Notes: generated by a model not told the origin, from the sequence alone. Positions 1 through 9,594 are shown, numbered from the stretch's first letter. The stretch: DNA of 64,000 nt from an uncultured Bacteroidales bacterium (GCA_902798615.1 CADBXL010000007.1:1-64000); one strand, 5' to 3'. Translations and numbers: made by a program.

Positions 1-285
1 GTTGTATATTGTTGACTATCATGTGGTTGAAAGAGCTCTGAAGGAGCGATACCTAATAGGGCAGTCCGTTAGGGCTGTTATATTTGTCGATATAGGGGGA
101 ATGAGGTCTGAAGGACCGACACCTAAAGTCTTCAGGTGTCGCACTTACAGCGCTCCTTTAATCACGCATCTATAGAATAACAGCCCTTGCGGACTGCCCT
201 ATTAGGTGTCGGGCTTTCAGCCCTCGCAGTCTTGAATTGTTCGCAAAGCTCACCAAGCTAAAGCAAGTCGTCGAACTGACGTTAT
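1..285. repeat. Left arm of long inverted repeat flanking prmC
   Basis: This arm reads as the reverse complement of about 1474-1792, apart from a ~30 bp insertion in the right arm and scattered substitutions. It starts at base 1, so it may continue outside the window. The arm contains four small hairpins of the form NNNC-TGAAR-GNNN, each followed by a constant CGACACCTAA-like tail (near 34, 107, and on the other strand near 150 and 205). The stems differ but stay paired (GCTC/GAGC, GGTC/GACC, GGGC/GCCC). A larger palindrome pairs 52-79 with 167-192. No ORF is seen. Confidence 0.85.
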
Positions 286-379
286 TTTAACGTGAGTTCC
301 TTGTTCTATCCACATTCAATCAAGAAGTGAGGATGTATTGTTCCTGCAATGGACTTGGATGTAATTTACAGGGATTTCT

Positions 380-411
380 TTTGCACTATCGGAAATTTTT
401 GTTTACCTTTG
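380..411 (+). promoter_or_regulatory. Bacteroidetes-type promoter of prmC
   Basis: TTTG at 380-383, a 20 nt spacer and TACCTTTG at 404-411 match the phylum's -33/-7 consensus. Transcription would start near 417, about 12 nt before the ATG at 429. This is why the upstream in-frame start at 327 is not accepted. Confidence 0.8.
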
Positions 412-428
412 CAACAAGAAAAATAAAA

Positions 429-1280
429 ATGAACTTTAAGCAACTTGTAAATAGAATATCTGGTATTTATGATGAAAGAGAAGCCAGTAGCATAGTGAAA
501 ATGCTATTGGAGGAGTCTTTCGGGCTTTCTTTTGTGGATGTCTGTCTTGGGGCTTTGGATAAATTGTCGGAAGATGATAAGGAGAGCCTTGAGGGGATGA
601 TGCTGCGATTGGAGAAAGGCGAGCCTGTGCAATATATAATAGGTCGTGCGGATTTCTATGGAAGACAGTTTGCCGTTGAGCCGGGTGTGCTTATCCCACG
701 TCCTGAGACCGAAGAACTTGTGACTTGGATAAAAGAGGAGAGCAAGGATATTCGCGGAAACAGGAACGGAAAGAAATACCTGCTTGATGTGGGATGCGGT
801 TCGGGTTGCATAAGCGTTACTTTGGCATTGGAGATACCTGAGGCAGAGGTTTCTGCTTGGGATGTTTCAGATACAGCCTTGCGAGTTACGAAGAAGAATG
901 CAAAGGCACTTGGGGCGAGTGTGGATATATATATGCAAGATGCCTTGAATGCTCCAAGCGGAGATAGGGAACTATGGAATGTGATTGTCAGTAACCCTCC
1001 TTATATATGTGTAAAGGAGGCTGAGGATATGGAGAGGAATGTGCTTGAGCATGAACCACATGAGGCGTTGTTTGTGCCAGATAGCGATCCGCTTCTTTTC
1101 TATCGGGCAATAGCAGAATATGGGACTCACGCCCTTTGCAGAGGTGGAAGACTATATTTCGAGATTAACAGAGCATACGGAAAAGAGACCGTGAAGATGC
1201 TTGAAATGCTTGGCTATCACGATATTGAATTACGTCAGGATGCCTTTGGGAATGACAGAATGATAAGGGCGTGCATCTAA
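429..1280 (+). CDS. prmC: Release factor glutamine methyltransferase PrmC (HemK)
   Basis: PrmC methylates the glutamine of the GGQ motif in peptide-chain release factors using S-adenosylmethionine, in the cytoplasm. The 283-residue protein has an N-terminal helical domain, a GCGSGC-type SAM-binding loop (DVGCGSGCISV) and the substrate-binding SNPPYI motif, all diagnostic of the family, and its length is normal. A longer in-frame ORF starts at 327, but a promoter ends at 411 and the residues before 429 resemble no PrmC, so 429 is chosen. The gene stands alone between the two arms of a long inverted repeat, which is unusual for a housekeeping gene. Confidence 0.95.
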   Translation: MNFKQLVNRISGIYDEREASSIVKMLLEESFGLSFVDVCLGALDKLSEDDKESLEGMMLRLEKGEPVQYIIGRADFYGRQFAVEPGVLIPRPETEELVTWIKEESKDIRGNRNGKKYLLDVGCGSGCISVTLALEIPEAEVSAWDVSDTALRVTKKNAKALGASVDIYMQDALNAPSGDRELWNVIVSNPPYICVKEAEDMERNVLEHEPHEALFVPDSDPLLFYRAIAEYGTHALCRGGRLYFEINRAYGKETVKMLEMLGYHDIELRQDAFGNDRMIRACI

Positions 1281-1341
1281 TTAACAATTAACGACAGTTC
1301 GACAAAAATAAACGCTGCGCTTGGCTACATTAATTAACCGT

Positions 1342-1517
1342 AAATTAACCGTGAATTATCATAAATTTTTGTCTTAAAAAACGTGAGTTCGACGACTTGC
1401 TTTAGCTTGATGAGCCTTGCGAATAATTAACCATGAATTAACCGTGAATTATCATAAATTTTTGTCTTAAAAAACGTGAGTTCGACGACTTGCTTCAGCT
1501 TGATGAGCTTCAGCGAA
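1342..1517. repeat. Direct repeat, two copies with 93 bp period
   Basis: Two near-identical segments (GTGAATTATC begins at 1351 and again at 1444) follow prmC. Each ends with a 29 bp unit of the form ACTTGCTTYAGCTTGATGAG plus a CTTGCGAA-like tail (1395-1423, 1488-1517). A third, more diverged unit is at 1520-1547 and a reversed one at 241-269. The same unit recurs inside thiD at 8589-8617. Confidence 0.85.
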
Positions 1518-1792
1518 GAACTTGCATAGCTTGGTGAGCTTTGCGAACAATTCAAGACTGCGAGGGCTAAAAGCCCGACACCTAATAGGGCAGTCCGTAA
1601 GGGCTGTTATTCTATAGATGCGTGATTAAAGGAGCGCTGTAAGTGCGACACCTGAAAACTCAGACTTTAGGTGTCGGTCCTACAGACCTCATTCCCCCTA
1701 TATCGACAAATATGACAGCCCTAACGGACTGCCCTATTAGGTATCGCTCCTTCAGAGCTCTTTCAACCACATGATAGTCAACAATATACAAC
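1474..1792. repeat. Right arm of long inverted repeat flanking prmC
   Basis: This is the reverse complement of 1-285 with a ~30 bp insertion around 1500-1530. It carries the same four hairpin-plus-tail modules. The outermost bases (1781-1792) still pair with 1-12, so the true outer boundary on the left is not visible. Confidence 0.85.
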
Positions 1793-1857
1793 GAAAGGAG
1801 AAAGTGAAAAAATACTAAAAAATTGCAGTAAAGAGTGGTTTATCCAAATAAATTCAC

Positions 1858-1865
1858 TAATTTTG
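1858..1865 (+). promoter_or_regulatory. -7 element of the thiamine operon promoter
   Basis: TAATTTTG lies at 1858-1865, just before the TPP aptamer. The -33 element is weak: a GTGGTTT stretch lies near 1834-1840. Transcription would begin near 1871. Confidence 0.6.
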
Positions 1866-1867
1866 CA

Positions 1868-1960
1868 CCCCGAAAACGGGGTGCTGACTTAGGTTGGCTG
1901 AGATTATACCCATAGAACTTGATGCAGGTAATGCTGTCGCAAGGAACGAGTTAACCCAAA
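1868..1960 (+). promoter_or_regulatory. TPP riboswitch aptamer (THI box)
   Basis: The conserved blocks of the thiamine pyrophosphate aptamer are present in order: CGGGGTGCT near 1877, GGCTGAGATTATACCC near 1895-1911, and GAACTTGATGCAGGTAATGC near 1916-1935, then CGCAAGGAACG. It lies immediately upstream of thiS and eight thiamine genes, so it should lower their expression when TPP is abundant. A local hairpin (GCACCCC/GGGGTGC, 1866-1885) overlaps the 5' strand of the aptamer. Confidence 0.93.
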
Positions 1961-1965
1961 TATAC

Positions 1966-2012
1966 CCCTGTTTCACGTACCCGAGAATTTGGTGCTGAGA
2001 TAGGGATTTTTT
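1966..2012 (+). terminator. Riboswitch expression platform: intrinsic terminator
   Basis: CCCTGTTTCA (1966-1975) can pair fully with TGAGATAGGG (1996-2005), allowing G-U pairs, with an inner GTACC/GGTGC stem and six T after it (2007-2012). It is placed directly after the TPP aptamer, so control by premature termination is likely. Confidence 0.75.
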
Positions 2013-2044
2013 GTTTTGTAACGAAATCCGAACTTCAGCAATTC

Positions 2045-2135
2045 GACCCACCCCAACCCTCCCCAAGGGAGGGAGATTTTTGATACAATAATACCATCCT
2101 AAGACTCCCTCCCTTGGGGAGGGTTGGGGTGGGTC
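2045..2135. repeat. GC-rich palindromic element inside the thi leader
   Basis: Two arms of about 30 bp (2045-2074 and 2106-2135), each itself an imperfect palindrome around CCTCCCCAAGGGAGG, are inverted relative to each other around a ~31 bp centre. The element lies between the riboswitch terminator and thiS and belongs to the palindrome family seen across this window. Confidence 0.85.
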
Positions 2136-2147
2136 ACTTTTTAGAAT

Positions 2148-2345
2148 ATGAACATTACAGTAAACAACAAACAGGTGGTGACTGAGGCTACCACGCTTCT
2201 CGCTCTCTCAGAGGAACTAAATCTTCCGGAGAAAGGCGTTGCCGTTGCCATTAGCAATCAGATGATTCCACGCTCAGAGTGGGCTTCAACCACAATAAGC
2301 GAAGGAACAAGTATTATCATTATCAAGGCAGCTTGCGGAGGATGA
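2148..2345 (+). CDS. thiS: Sulfur carrier protein ThiS
   Basis: ThiS carries sulfur as a C-terminal thiocarboxylate to the thiazole synthase ThiG. The 65-residue protein has the ubiquitin-like pattern (MNITVNNKQV start, VAVAISNQMIPRSEW core) and ends in the obligatory Gly-Gly (KAACGG). It is the first gene after the TPP riboswitch, and its stop overlaps the thiE start, suggesting translational coupling. ThiF in the same operon would activate it. Confidence 0.95.
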   Translation: MNITVNNKQVVTEATTLLALSEELNLPEKGVAVAISNQMIPRSEWASTTISEGTSIIIIKAACGG

Positions 2346-2953
2346 TACAATTTATAAGTCATTATAACGACCGCTATTCCTACCTTGACTCTATTCGTAT
2401 GGCATTGGAGGGCGGTTGCCGTTGGATTCAGCTCAGGATGAAGGATGCAACAGATGAGGAAATTCTGCCTGTGGCTCTTGAGGCTCAGAAAATGTGCCGA
2501 GAGGCAGGAGCTACATTCATCATCGACGACCATGTGGACCTCGTTAAGCAGATAAAGGCAGACGGCGTTCATCTTGGCAAGAAGGATATGCCGATAGCGG
2601 AGGCTCGCAGGATTCTTGGTGACGACTTCATCATAGGAGGAACAGCCAATACTTTTGAGGATGTCCGTGCTCATTATGAGGCTGGAGCAAACTATATAGG
2701 TTGTGGCCCATTCCGTTTCACAACGACAAAGAAGGGATTGTCGCCTATCCTCGGTCTTGAGGGATATATCAGCATTTGCAGTCAGATGAAGGCTGAGGGC
2801 ATAGACCTTCCTATTGTTGCCATAGGCGGAATAACCTTGGAGGATGTTCCGCAGATAATGCAGACAGGCGTGACGGGCATTGCCCTAAGCGGAGCAGTAT
2901 TGAATGCTGATGATCCAGTAGAGGAGATGAAGCGTTTCGAGAGTAAAGTGTAA
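2342..2953 (+). CDS. thiE: Thiamine-phosphate synthase ThiE
   Basis: ThiE joins the pyrimidine (HMP-PP) and thiazole phosphates to form thiamine phosphate. The 203-residue TIM barrel shows the family signatures: WIQLRMKD near the start, IIDDHVDLVKQIKADGVHLG, then YIGCGPFRFTTTK and VAIGGI. The start at 2342 (ATGA overlapping the thiS stop) is preferred to an in-frame ATG at 2279, because the extra 21 residues match only thiS read in another frame. A second, more divergent family member lies later in the same operon. Confidence 0.93.
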   Translation: MIQFISHYNDRYSYLDSIRMALEGGCRWIQLRMKDATDEEILPVALEAQKMCREAGATFIIDDHVDLVKQIKADGVHLGKKDMPIAEARRILGDDFIIGGTANTFEDVRAHYEAGANYIGCGPFRFTTTKKGLSPILGLEGYISICSQMKAEGIDLPIVAIGGITLEDVPQIMQTGVTGIALSGAVLNADDPVEEMKRFESKV

Positions 2954-2983
2954 AGTAGAAAGAGTAAAGAATAAAGAAATATA

Positions 2984-3754
2984 ATGGAAAAACTTATTAT
3001 TGCAGGTCGTGAGTTCAACTCACGCCTCTTCCTTGGAACAGGAAAATTCAACAACAACGAACTAATGGCAAAGGCTATCGATGCGTCAGAGTCTGAGATG
3101 GTTACTGTTGCCATGAAGCGTATCGAACTTGAGGATAAGCAGGATGATCTTCTGACTCATATCACTCAGAACCCTCGCATTCAGCTACTTCCTAACACAT
3201 CAGGAGTACGTAATGCAGAGGAGGCTGTATTTGCCGCACAGATGGCTCGCGAGGCTTTCGGAACAAACTGGCTGAAACTGGAGATTCACCCAGATCCACG
3301 TTATCTGCTTCCAGACTCAATCGAGACATTGAAGGCTACAGAGCAGCTTGTAAAGCTCGGTTTCGTGGTACTTCCTTATTGTCAGGCAGACCCTACCCTT
3401 TGCAAGCATCTTGAAGAGGCTGGAGCAGCAACAGTTATGCCACTCGCAGCTCCTATCGGTACAAACAAGGGACTTCGCATGAAGGATTTCCTCCAGATTA
3501 TCATAGAGCAGGCTAACGTTCCTGTCGTTGTTGATGCAGGTATCGGAGCGCCAAGTCATGCAGCAGAAGCGATGGAGATGGGCGCAGACTGTTGTCTGGT
3601 TAATACCGCCATTGCCGTTGCCGGTGATCCTGTCCAGATGGCCATTGCCTTCAAGGAGGCTGTCATTGCTGGTCGTCGTGCCTATGAGGCAGGTCTCGGT
3701 TCAGTCAGCGAGTGTGCGGAAGCATCAAGTCCACTCACAGCATTCTTAAATTAA
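2984..3754 (+). CDS. thiG: Thiazole synthase ThiG
   Basis: ThiG forms the thiazole phosphate ring of thiamine from deoxyxylulose phosphate, dehydroglycine and the ThiS thiocarboxylate. The 256-residue protein starts with the typical segment [17 protein letters not shown] and has [26 protein letters not shown] and [20 protein letters not shown], all hallmarks of ThiG. It lies 30 bp after thiE and before thiC, with thiH further down, so the anaerobic ThiH route to dehydroglycine is used. Confidence 0.96.
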   Translation: MEKLIIAGREFNSRLFLGTGKFNNNELMAKAIDASESEMVTVAMKRIELEDKQDDLLTHITQNPRIQLLPNTSGVRNAEEAVFAAQMAREAFGTNWLKLEIHPDPRYLLPDSIETLKATEQLVKLGFVVLPYCQADPTLCKHLEEAGAATVMPLAAPIGTNKGLRMKDFLQIIIEQANVPVVVDAGIGAPSHAAEAMEMGADCCLVNTAIAVAGDPVQMAIAFKEAVIAGRRAYEAGLGSVSECAEASSPLTAFLN

Positions 3755-3758
3755 AAAC

Positions 3759-5610
<1,852 letters not shown>

Positions 5611-5611
<1 letters not shown>

Positions 5612-6432
5612 TGATGAGTCTGGAAACAAAGGAACTCACATCCGAGCAGAAACGACGCTATAACCGTCATCTCATTCTCGATGGCTTTGGCAAGGAGGGA
5701 CAGCTTCGTCTCCTCAATGCCAAGGTGCTCGTGGTAGGTGCAGGCGGATTAGGTTCACCGATTGTCATGTATCTTGCTGCTGCGGGAGTTGGCACGATAG
5801 GCATTGTGGACGGAGATACGGTCTCCATCACAAACCTTCAGCGACAGGTCATCCACGGCACTTCTGACATAGGCCGTCCCAAGGTTGATTCTGCCTTTGA
5901 GCGTGCCAAAGACATCAATCCAGATGTGAACATTATCAAGCATGAGCTGTATCTTACTGAGGACAACGCTCTTGAACTTATACGTCCTTATGACTATGTA
6001 CTTGAAGGCTCTGATAATTTCTCAACGAAATATCTTATCAATGATGCCTGTATAATGCTTGATAAACCATTCTGTATCGGTGGTATAAACCGCTATTCCG
6101 GTCAGATGATGACGCATACTCACGGCACAGCCTGTTATCGTTGTCTCTTTCCAGAACCGCCAGAGAAAGAAGATGTTGAGACCTGCTCAATGGTGGGTGT
6201 CCTTGGAAGCATAGCAGGAATGCTCGGTACTATTCAGGCTACTGAGGCTGTGAAATACCTTGCTGGTGTAGGAGAACCGATGACAAATGCCATCCTTACC
6301 TTCGATGCCCTTACTATGGAGTGGAACAAGATGTCGTTCCCAAAGAATGACTCTTGTGCCCTTTGCGGAAAAAATCCAACAATAACCGAACTAAAGGAGT
6401 ATGCCTTCAAGCCATGCTCCAAACGTAAATAA
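5611..6432 (+). CDS. thiF: ThiF/HesA-family adenylyltransferase for ThiS
   Basis: ThiF adenylates the C terminus of ThiS so that sulfur can be added. The 273-residue E1-like protein has RYNRHLILDGFGKEGQLRL, the Rossmann loop VVGAGGLGSP, the metal-binding cysteine pairs CYRC and CALC, and the family stretch GGINRYSGQMM. MoeB-like proteins look similar, but the place in a thiamine operon with thiS decides the assignment. The start overlaps the thiC stop (TAATG); a second ATG follows immediately, so the exact start is 5611 or 5614. Confidence 0.9.
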
Positions 6433-6459
6433 ATGAAAAGTGAAAAATTAAAAATACAA

Positions 6460-6541
6460 GACCCTCTAAATCCCCCTGCATAGGGGGACTTCTTACCGCG
6501 AACCGGTTCTCTCCCTACGCAGGGAGAGCGGGGAGAGGGTC
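6460..6541. repeat. Two-module palindromic element between thiF and thiH
   Basis: The 82 bp element pairs GACCCTCT (6460) with AGAGGGTC (6534-6541) and contains CCCCCTGCATAGGGGG and CTCTCCCTACGCAGGGAGAG palindromes. The same composition, in reverse orientation and 10 bp longer, occurs inside a TonB receptor gene at 36544-36635. AT-rich GAAAAGTGAAAAATT-type flanks surround it. Confidence 0.9.
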
Positions 6542-6591
6542 CGTATTTTACCATTTTTCATTATTCATTTTATAATTTAAATAAAAACACT

Positions 6592-7740
6592 ATGTTTAGT
6601 GATGAATTAAAAAAAATATCATGGGATGAGACCACTCGCAAGATTGCCTCAAAGACAGATCTTGACGTGCGTCGTGCCCTTGCCAAGGAGCATTGTGATG
6701 TAGAAGACTTCATGGCACTTATATCACCTGCAGCAGAGCCATATCTTGAGCAGATGGCACGTCTGTCGCAGAAATATACCCGTGAGCGTTTTGGCAAGAC
6801 GATGTCAATGTTCATCCCTCTCTACATCACCAACTCATGCTCAAACTCATGCGTGTATTGCGGTTTCCATCGTGAGAACCCAATGGCACGCACAATCCTT
6901 ACCATTGACCAGTGTGAGGATGAATACAAGGCAATCAAGAGACTCGGTCCTTTCGAGAACCTTCTCATCGTTACTGGTGAGAATCCGGCAAAGGCGGGCG
7001 TTGACTATCTTGCCAAGGCTCTCGATCGTGCCAAGCCATATTTCTCAAACCTGAAGATTGAGGTTATGCCTCTTTCAACAGAGGACTACGCCATGCTTAC
7101 CCATCATGGCCTGAATGGTGTGATCTGTTTTCAGGAGACTTACAATGAGGCTCATTACAAGAACTATCATCCACGTGGTATGAAGTCAAAGTTTGAGTGG
7201 CGTCTTAACGGCTTTGATCGTATGGGAATGGCCGGCGTTCATTCTATCGGAATGGGTGCTTTGCTCGGACTTGAGAAGGAATGGAAGACGGACGTAACTA
7301 TGCTTGCATATCATCTTCGCTATCTTCAAAAAAAGTATTGGAAGACAAAGTACTCGGTTAATTTCCCTCGTATGCGCCCTGCCCAGAATGAGGGTTTTCA
7401 GCCAAATTGCTTTGTGACTGACCGTGAGTTGGCGCAGGTCACATTTGCTATGCGTATCTTCGATCATGATGTGGATATCAGCTATTCTACACGTGAGCCT
7501 GAATTTATCCGTAATAATATGTGTACCCTCGGTGTAACTACCATGTCGGCTGCAAGTCGTGTGAATCCGGGTGGCTACTACAGCTATCCACAGGCTCTTG
7601 AGCAATTTACCGTGAGCGATGACCGCACGGTTGAGGAAATCGCCAACGCGCTGAAGGCTCGTGGCATAGAACCTGTATGGAAAGACTGGGACGGCTCATT
7701 CGATCATGTCAATCTGATGATTAATCAGAAGGCTGTGTAA
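6592..7740 (+). CDS. thiH: 2-iminoacetate (dehydroglycine) synthase ThiH
   Basis: ThiH is a radical SAM tyrosine lyase that makes dehydroglycine for ThiG. The 382-residue protein has the cluster-binding motif CSNSCVYCGFH (CxxxCxxC) at about residue 83, followed by TGENPAKAG, CFQETYNEAHY and NFPRMRPAQ, as expected for ThiH. Its stop overlaps the start of the next gene, so it is coupled to the thiE/tenI-like gene. Oxygen-sensitive ThiH rather than ThiO fits an anaerobe. Confidence 0.95.
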   Translation: MFSDELKKISWDETTRKIASKTDLDVRRALAKEHCDVEDFMALISPAAEPYLEQMARLSQKYTRERFGKTMSMFIPLYITNSCSNSCVYCGFHRENPMARTILTIDQCEDEYKAIKRLGPFENLLIVTGENPAKAGVDYLAKALDRAKPYFSNLKIEVMPLSTEDYAMLTHHGLNGVICFQETYNEAHYKNYHPRGMKSKFEWRLNGFDRMGMAGVHSIGMGALLGLEKEWKTDVTMLAYHLRYLQKKYWKTKYSVNFPRMRPAQNEGFQPNCFVTDRELAQVTFAMRIFDHDVDISYSTREPEFIRNNMCTLGVTTMSAASRVNPGGYYSYPQALEQFTVSDDRTVEEIANALKARGIEPVWKDWDGSFDHVNLMINQKAV

Positions 7741-8267
7741 TGATAATTGTAATCACACTTCCATATTTCATAGAGCGGGAGGCTGAACGAATCGTTCAGC
7801 GTCTCGCTCATGTGGATTTAATACATCTTCGTAAGCCGGAGAGCACTTCTGATGAAATGGAACGGCTTATTTGTGATATTCCTGCGGAATACCATTCGCG
7901 ACTTGTACTTCACGATCATCATCATCTTGCTGTGAAATATGGTTTGTATGGCATACACCTCAACTCTCGCAATCCTATTCCTCCACAAGGGTGGAAAGGT
8001 AGCATAAGCCGAAGCTGCCATTCTTTAGAGGAAATAAAGGAATGGAAAGACGAATGTAACTATCTCTCACTTTCACCCATCTATAACTCAATATCCAAGC
8101 AAGGGTATAATTCGGCATTCAGCAGAGAGCAGATAGAAAAAGCCGTGGCAGAGGGTATCATAGATAATAAGGTCTTGGCATTAGGTGGAGTTACGTTTGA
8201 TAAAGTAGAAGAAGTATTAAGCCTCGGATTTGGAGGCGCAATGATATTAGGCGACGCATGGAGGTAG
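7740..8267 (+). CDS. ThiE/TenI-family protein, possibly thiazole tautomerase
   Basis: This 175-residue protein is a short member of the thiamine-phosphate synthase/TenI superfamily: LVLHDHHHLAVKYGLYGIHL corresponds to the ThiE segment before the HLG motif, and SLSPIYNSISKQGY and LALGGVTFDKV match the later barrel strands. It lacks the DD and TTK phosphate-binding features seen in the ThiE encoded at 2342. The SCHSLEE segment keeps a histidine where TenI has its catalytic His. A tautomerase role (TenI) acting on the ThiG product is therefore plausible, but a second ThiE or salvage role cannot be excluded. It overlaps the thiH stop by one base. Confidence 0.75.
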   Translation: MIIVITLPYFIEREAERIVQRLAHVDLIHLRKPESTSDEMERLICDIPAEYHSRLVLHDHHHLAVKYGLYGIHLNSRNPIPPQGWKGSISRSCHSLEEIKEWKDECNYLSLSPIYNSISKQGYNSAFSREQIEKAVAEGIIDNKVLALGGVTFDKVEEVLSLGFGGAMILGDAWR

Positions 8268-8305
8268 TGCATAGTTCATAGTGCATAATTCATAGTTCAT
8301 AGTTT

Positions 8306-9112
8306 ATGGAAATAGTATTGACAATAGCCGGTAGTGATCCAAGCGGTGGGGCTGGCATTCAACAAGATCTTCGTACCATAGAATCCTTGGGATGCTATGG
8401 AGCATCGGTAATAACCGCTCTCACCACGCAAAACACGCTTGGGGTGCAGTCTGTTATGCCTGTACCAGCAGATGTGGTAAAGAGCCAACTTGAAGCCGTT
8501 CTTTCCGACCTAGATGTCAAGGCAATAAAAATCGGACAGATACCGTCTGCCGAGGTTGCCCATGTCATAGCAGAAACACTCCGTCACCACTTGCTTCAGC
8601 TTGTTGAGCCTTGCGAAAAATTATCAATTCTCAATTCTCAATTGTCAATAGTCTTAGACCCTGTGATGATTTCCACAAGTGGCCGTCGTCTGATGTCGGA
8701 AGATGCCATTGATATTGTTGTTTCCGAACTTTTCCCTCTCTGCACGCTTATCACGCCCAATATTCCAGAGATGGAAACTTTATCTGGATTATCCGGATTT
8801 AATGCCCTCAATTATAACCTATTAATAAAAGGTGGACATGCGGAAGGTTCTGAAATGGCAGATAGACTATGCCTTGCCAATGGCACACAACGAATCTATG
8901 CGACAGAGAAGATAGAAAGCACCAACCTTCACGGAACGGGCTGTGCACTTTCAAGTGCCATAGCCGCATCCCTTGCGCTTGGCTGTTCTTTGGAAGATGC
9001 CGTTGCAAGAGGAAAGGACTATGTAACGGAGGCTATTCGCAGAGGCAAGGACTTAGGCATAGGGCATGGCAATGGACCGGTGTTTTATAAGATAATAGTG
9101 AATAACGAATAG
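8306..9112 (+). CDS. thiD: Hydroxymethylpyrimidine/phosphomethylpyrimidine kinase ThiD
   Basis: ThiD phosphorylates HMP and HMP-P to HMP-PP for ThiE. The 268-residue ribokinase-like protein starts with TIAGSDPSGGAGIQQDL, contains ALTTQNT and LDPVMISTSG, and near the C terminus NLHGTGCALSSAIAA with the catalytic GTGC loop. Between the helix ending ETLRHH and the strand IVLDPV it has about 20 residues (95-114), roughly 14 more than I expect from E. coli ThiD. The first part of that insert is encoded by a repeat unit also found near prmC. The last six codons fall in the arm of an inverted repeat shared with rhaM. It is the last gene of the thiamine operon. Confidence 0.93.
   Translation: MEIVLTIAGSDPSGGAGIQQDLRTIESLGCYGASVITALTTQNTLGVQSVMPVPADVVKSQLEAVLSDLDVKAIKIGQIPSAEVAHVIAETLRHHLLQLVEPCEKLSILNSQLSIVLDPVMISTSGRRLMSEDAIDIVVSELFPLCTLITPNIPEMETLSGLSGFNALNYNLLIKGGHAEGSEMADRLCLANGTQRIYATEKIESTNLHGTGCALSSAIAASLALGCSLEDAVARGKDYVTEAIRRGKDLGIGHGNGPVFYKIIVNNE
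8589..8617 (+). repeat. 29 bp dispersed repeat inside thiD
   Basis: This stretch differs from 1395-1423 (downstream of prmC) at only two of 29 positions. It is in frame and encodes about residues 95-104 of ThiD. The next ~30 bases (TTATCAATTCTCAATTCTCA and on) are also low-complexity sequence of intergenic character. Confidence 0.85.
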
Positions 9113-9207
9113 TGAATAATACCTAATACTGGTAGCCACCAGAACGAGGGAGCTCATAAGGGCGTTAGCCAGTATTAAGTATTATTCACTATTCGTTATT
9201 CACTATT
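9095..9207. repeat. AT-rich inverted repeat spanning the thiD and rhaM 3' ends
   Basis: Arms at about 9095-9132 and 9169-9207 pair over ~35 bp with few mismatches (GTGAATAACGAATAGTGAAT against ATTCACTATTCGTTATTCAC). The centre holds ~36 bp. The stop codon of thiD lies in the left arm and that of rhaM at the edge of the right arm. It may act as a two-way terminator for the convergent genes. Confidence 0.85.
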
Positions 9208-9530
9208 CACTCCAAATGAAAAACTTCTTTCAAAGGGATAGTGACAGGTGAGTTGTCTTTTGGATTAACCTCCATAATATCAGCCATCATATCCCACCAT
9301 TTTTGCGTGATAGGGTCAATGCCGTTGCTCGTGTCCTGTGAGTTACTCTCCCCAGAACATTCCTGATACCCGAAAAGTATGTTTGTGTCCTTATCCCAGT
9401 ATATGGAATAATTGCTCACTCCGCTATCTTTTATCATCTTTACGAGTTCTGGCCAAATAGCGGCATGACGTTTCTCGTACTCTGCCTCAAAACCAGGTTT
9501 CAAAAACATTTTAAATGCAAATCTAGACAT
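9207..9530 (-). CDS. rhaM: L-rhamnose mutarotase
   Basis: RhaM interconverts the alpha and beta anomers of L-rhamnose, helping entry into rhamnose catabolism. The 107-residue length and the sequence fit the family: FKMFLKPGFEAEYEKRHAAIWPEL near the N terminus contains the conserved His of the active site, followed by YSIYWD and a C-terminal WWDMMADIMEVNP with the paired Trp. It is monocistronic with its own promoter, convergent with thiD. Rhamnose would come from rhamnogalacturonan, in line with the pectin enzymes elsewhere in the window. Confidence 0.92.
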   Translation of the reverse strand: MSRFAFKMFLKPGFEAEYEKRHAAIWPELVKMIKDSGVSNYSIYWDKDTNILFGYQECSGESNSQDTSNGIDPITQKWWDMMADIMEVNPKDNSPVTIPLKEVFHLE

Positions 9531-9586
9531 AGTTTTAGCCTTTTAATTATTAGTAAAAAAGTGTAGGTCACACAACAATTTGCAGA

Positions 9587-9594
9587 CAAATATA
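9587..9594 (-). promoter_or_regulatory. -7 element of rhaM
   Basis: On the minus strand this reads TATATTTG. No clear TTTG lies 20 nt upstream. The predicted leader is about 50 nt. Confidence 0.5.

Noticed and set aside
327-428. N-terminal extension of prmC from 327
   Set aside because: The promoter -7 element (404-411) lies inside it and the residues match no PrmC.
1-1792. Inverted repeats around prmC as an insertion sequence
   Set aside because: No transposase lies between the arms; the only gene is prmC.
1857-2066. Minus-strand ORF of 69 codons over the thi leader
   Set aside because: It is antisense to the TPP riboswitch and its terminator; the sequence is explained by RNA structure.
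2258-2674. Minus-strand ORF of 138 codons
   Set aside because: Antisense to thiS and thiE, no family features.
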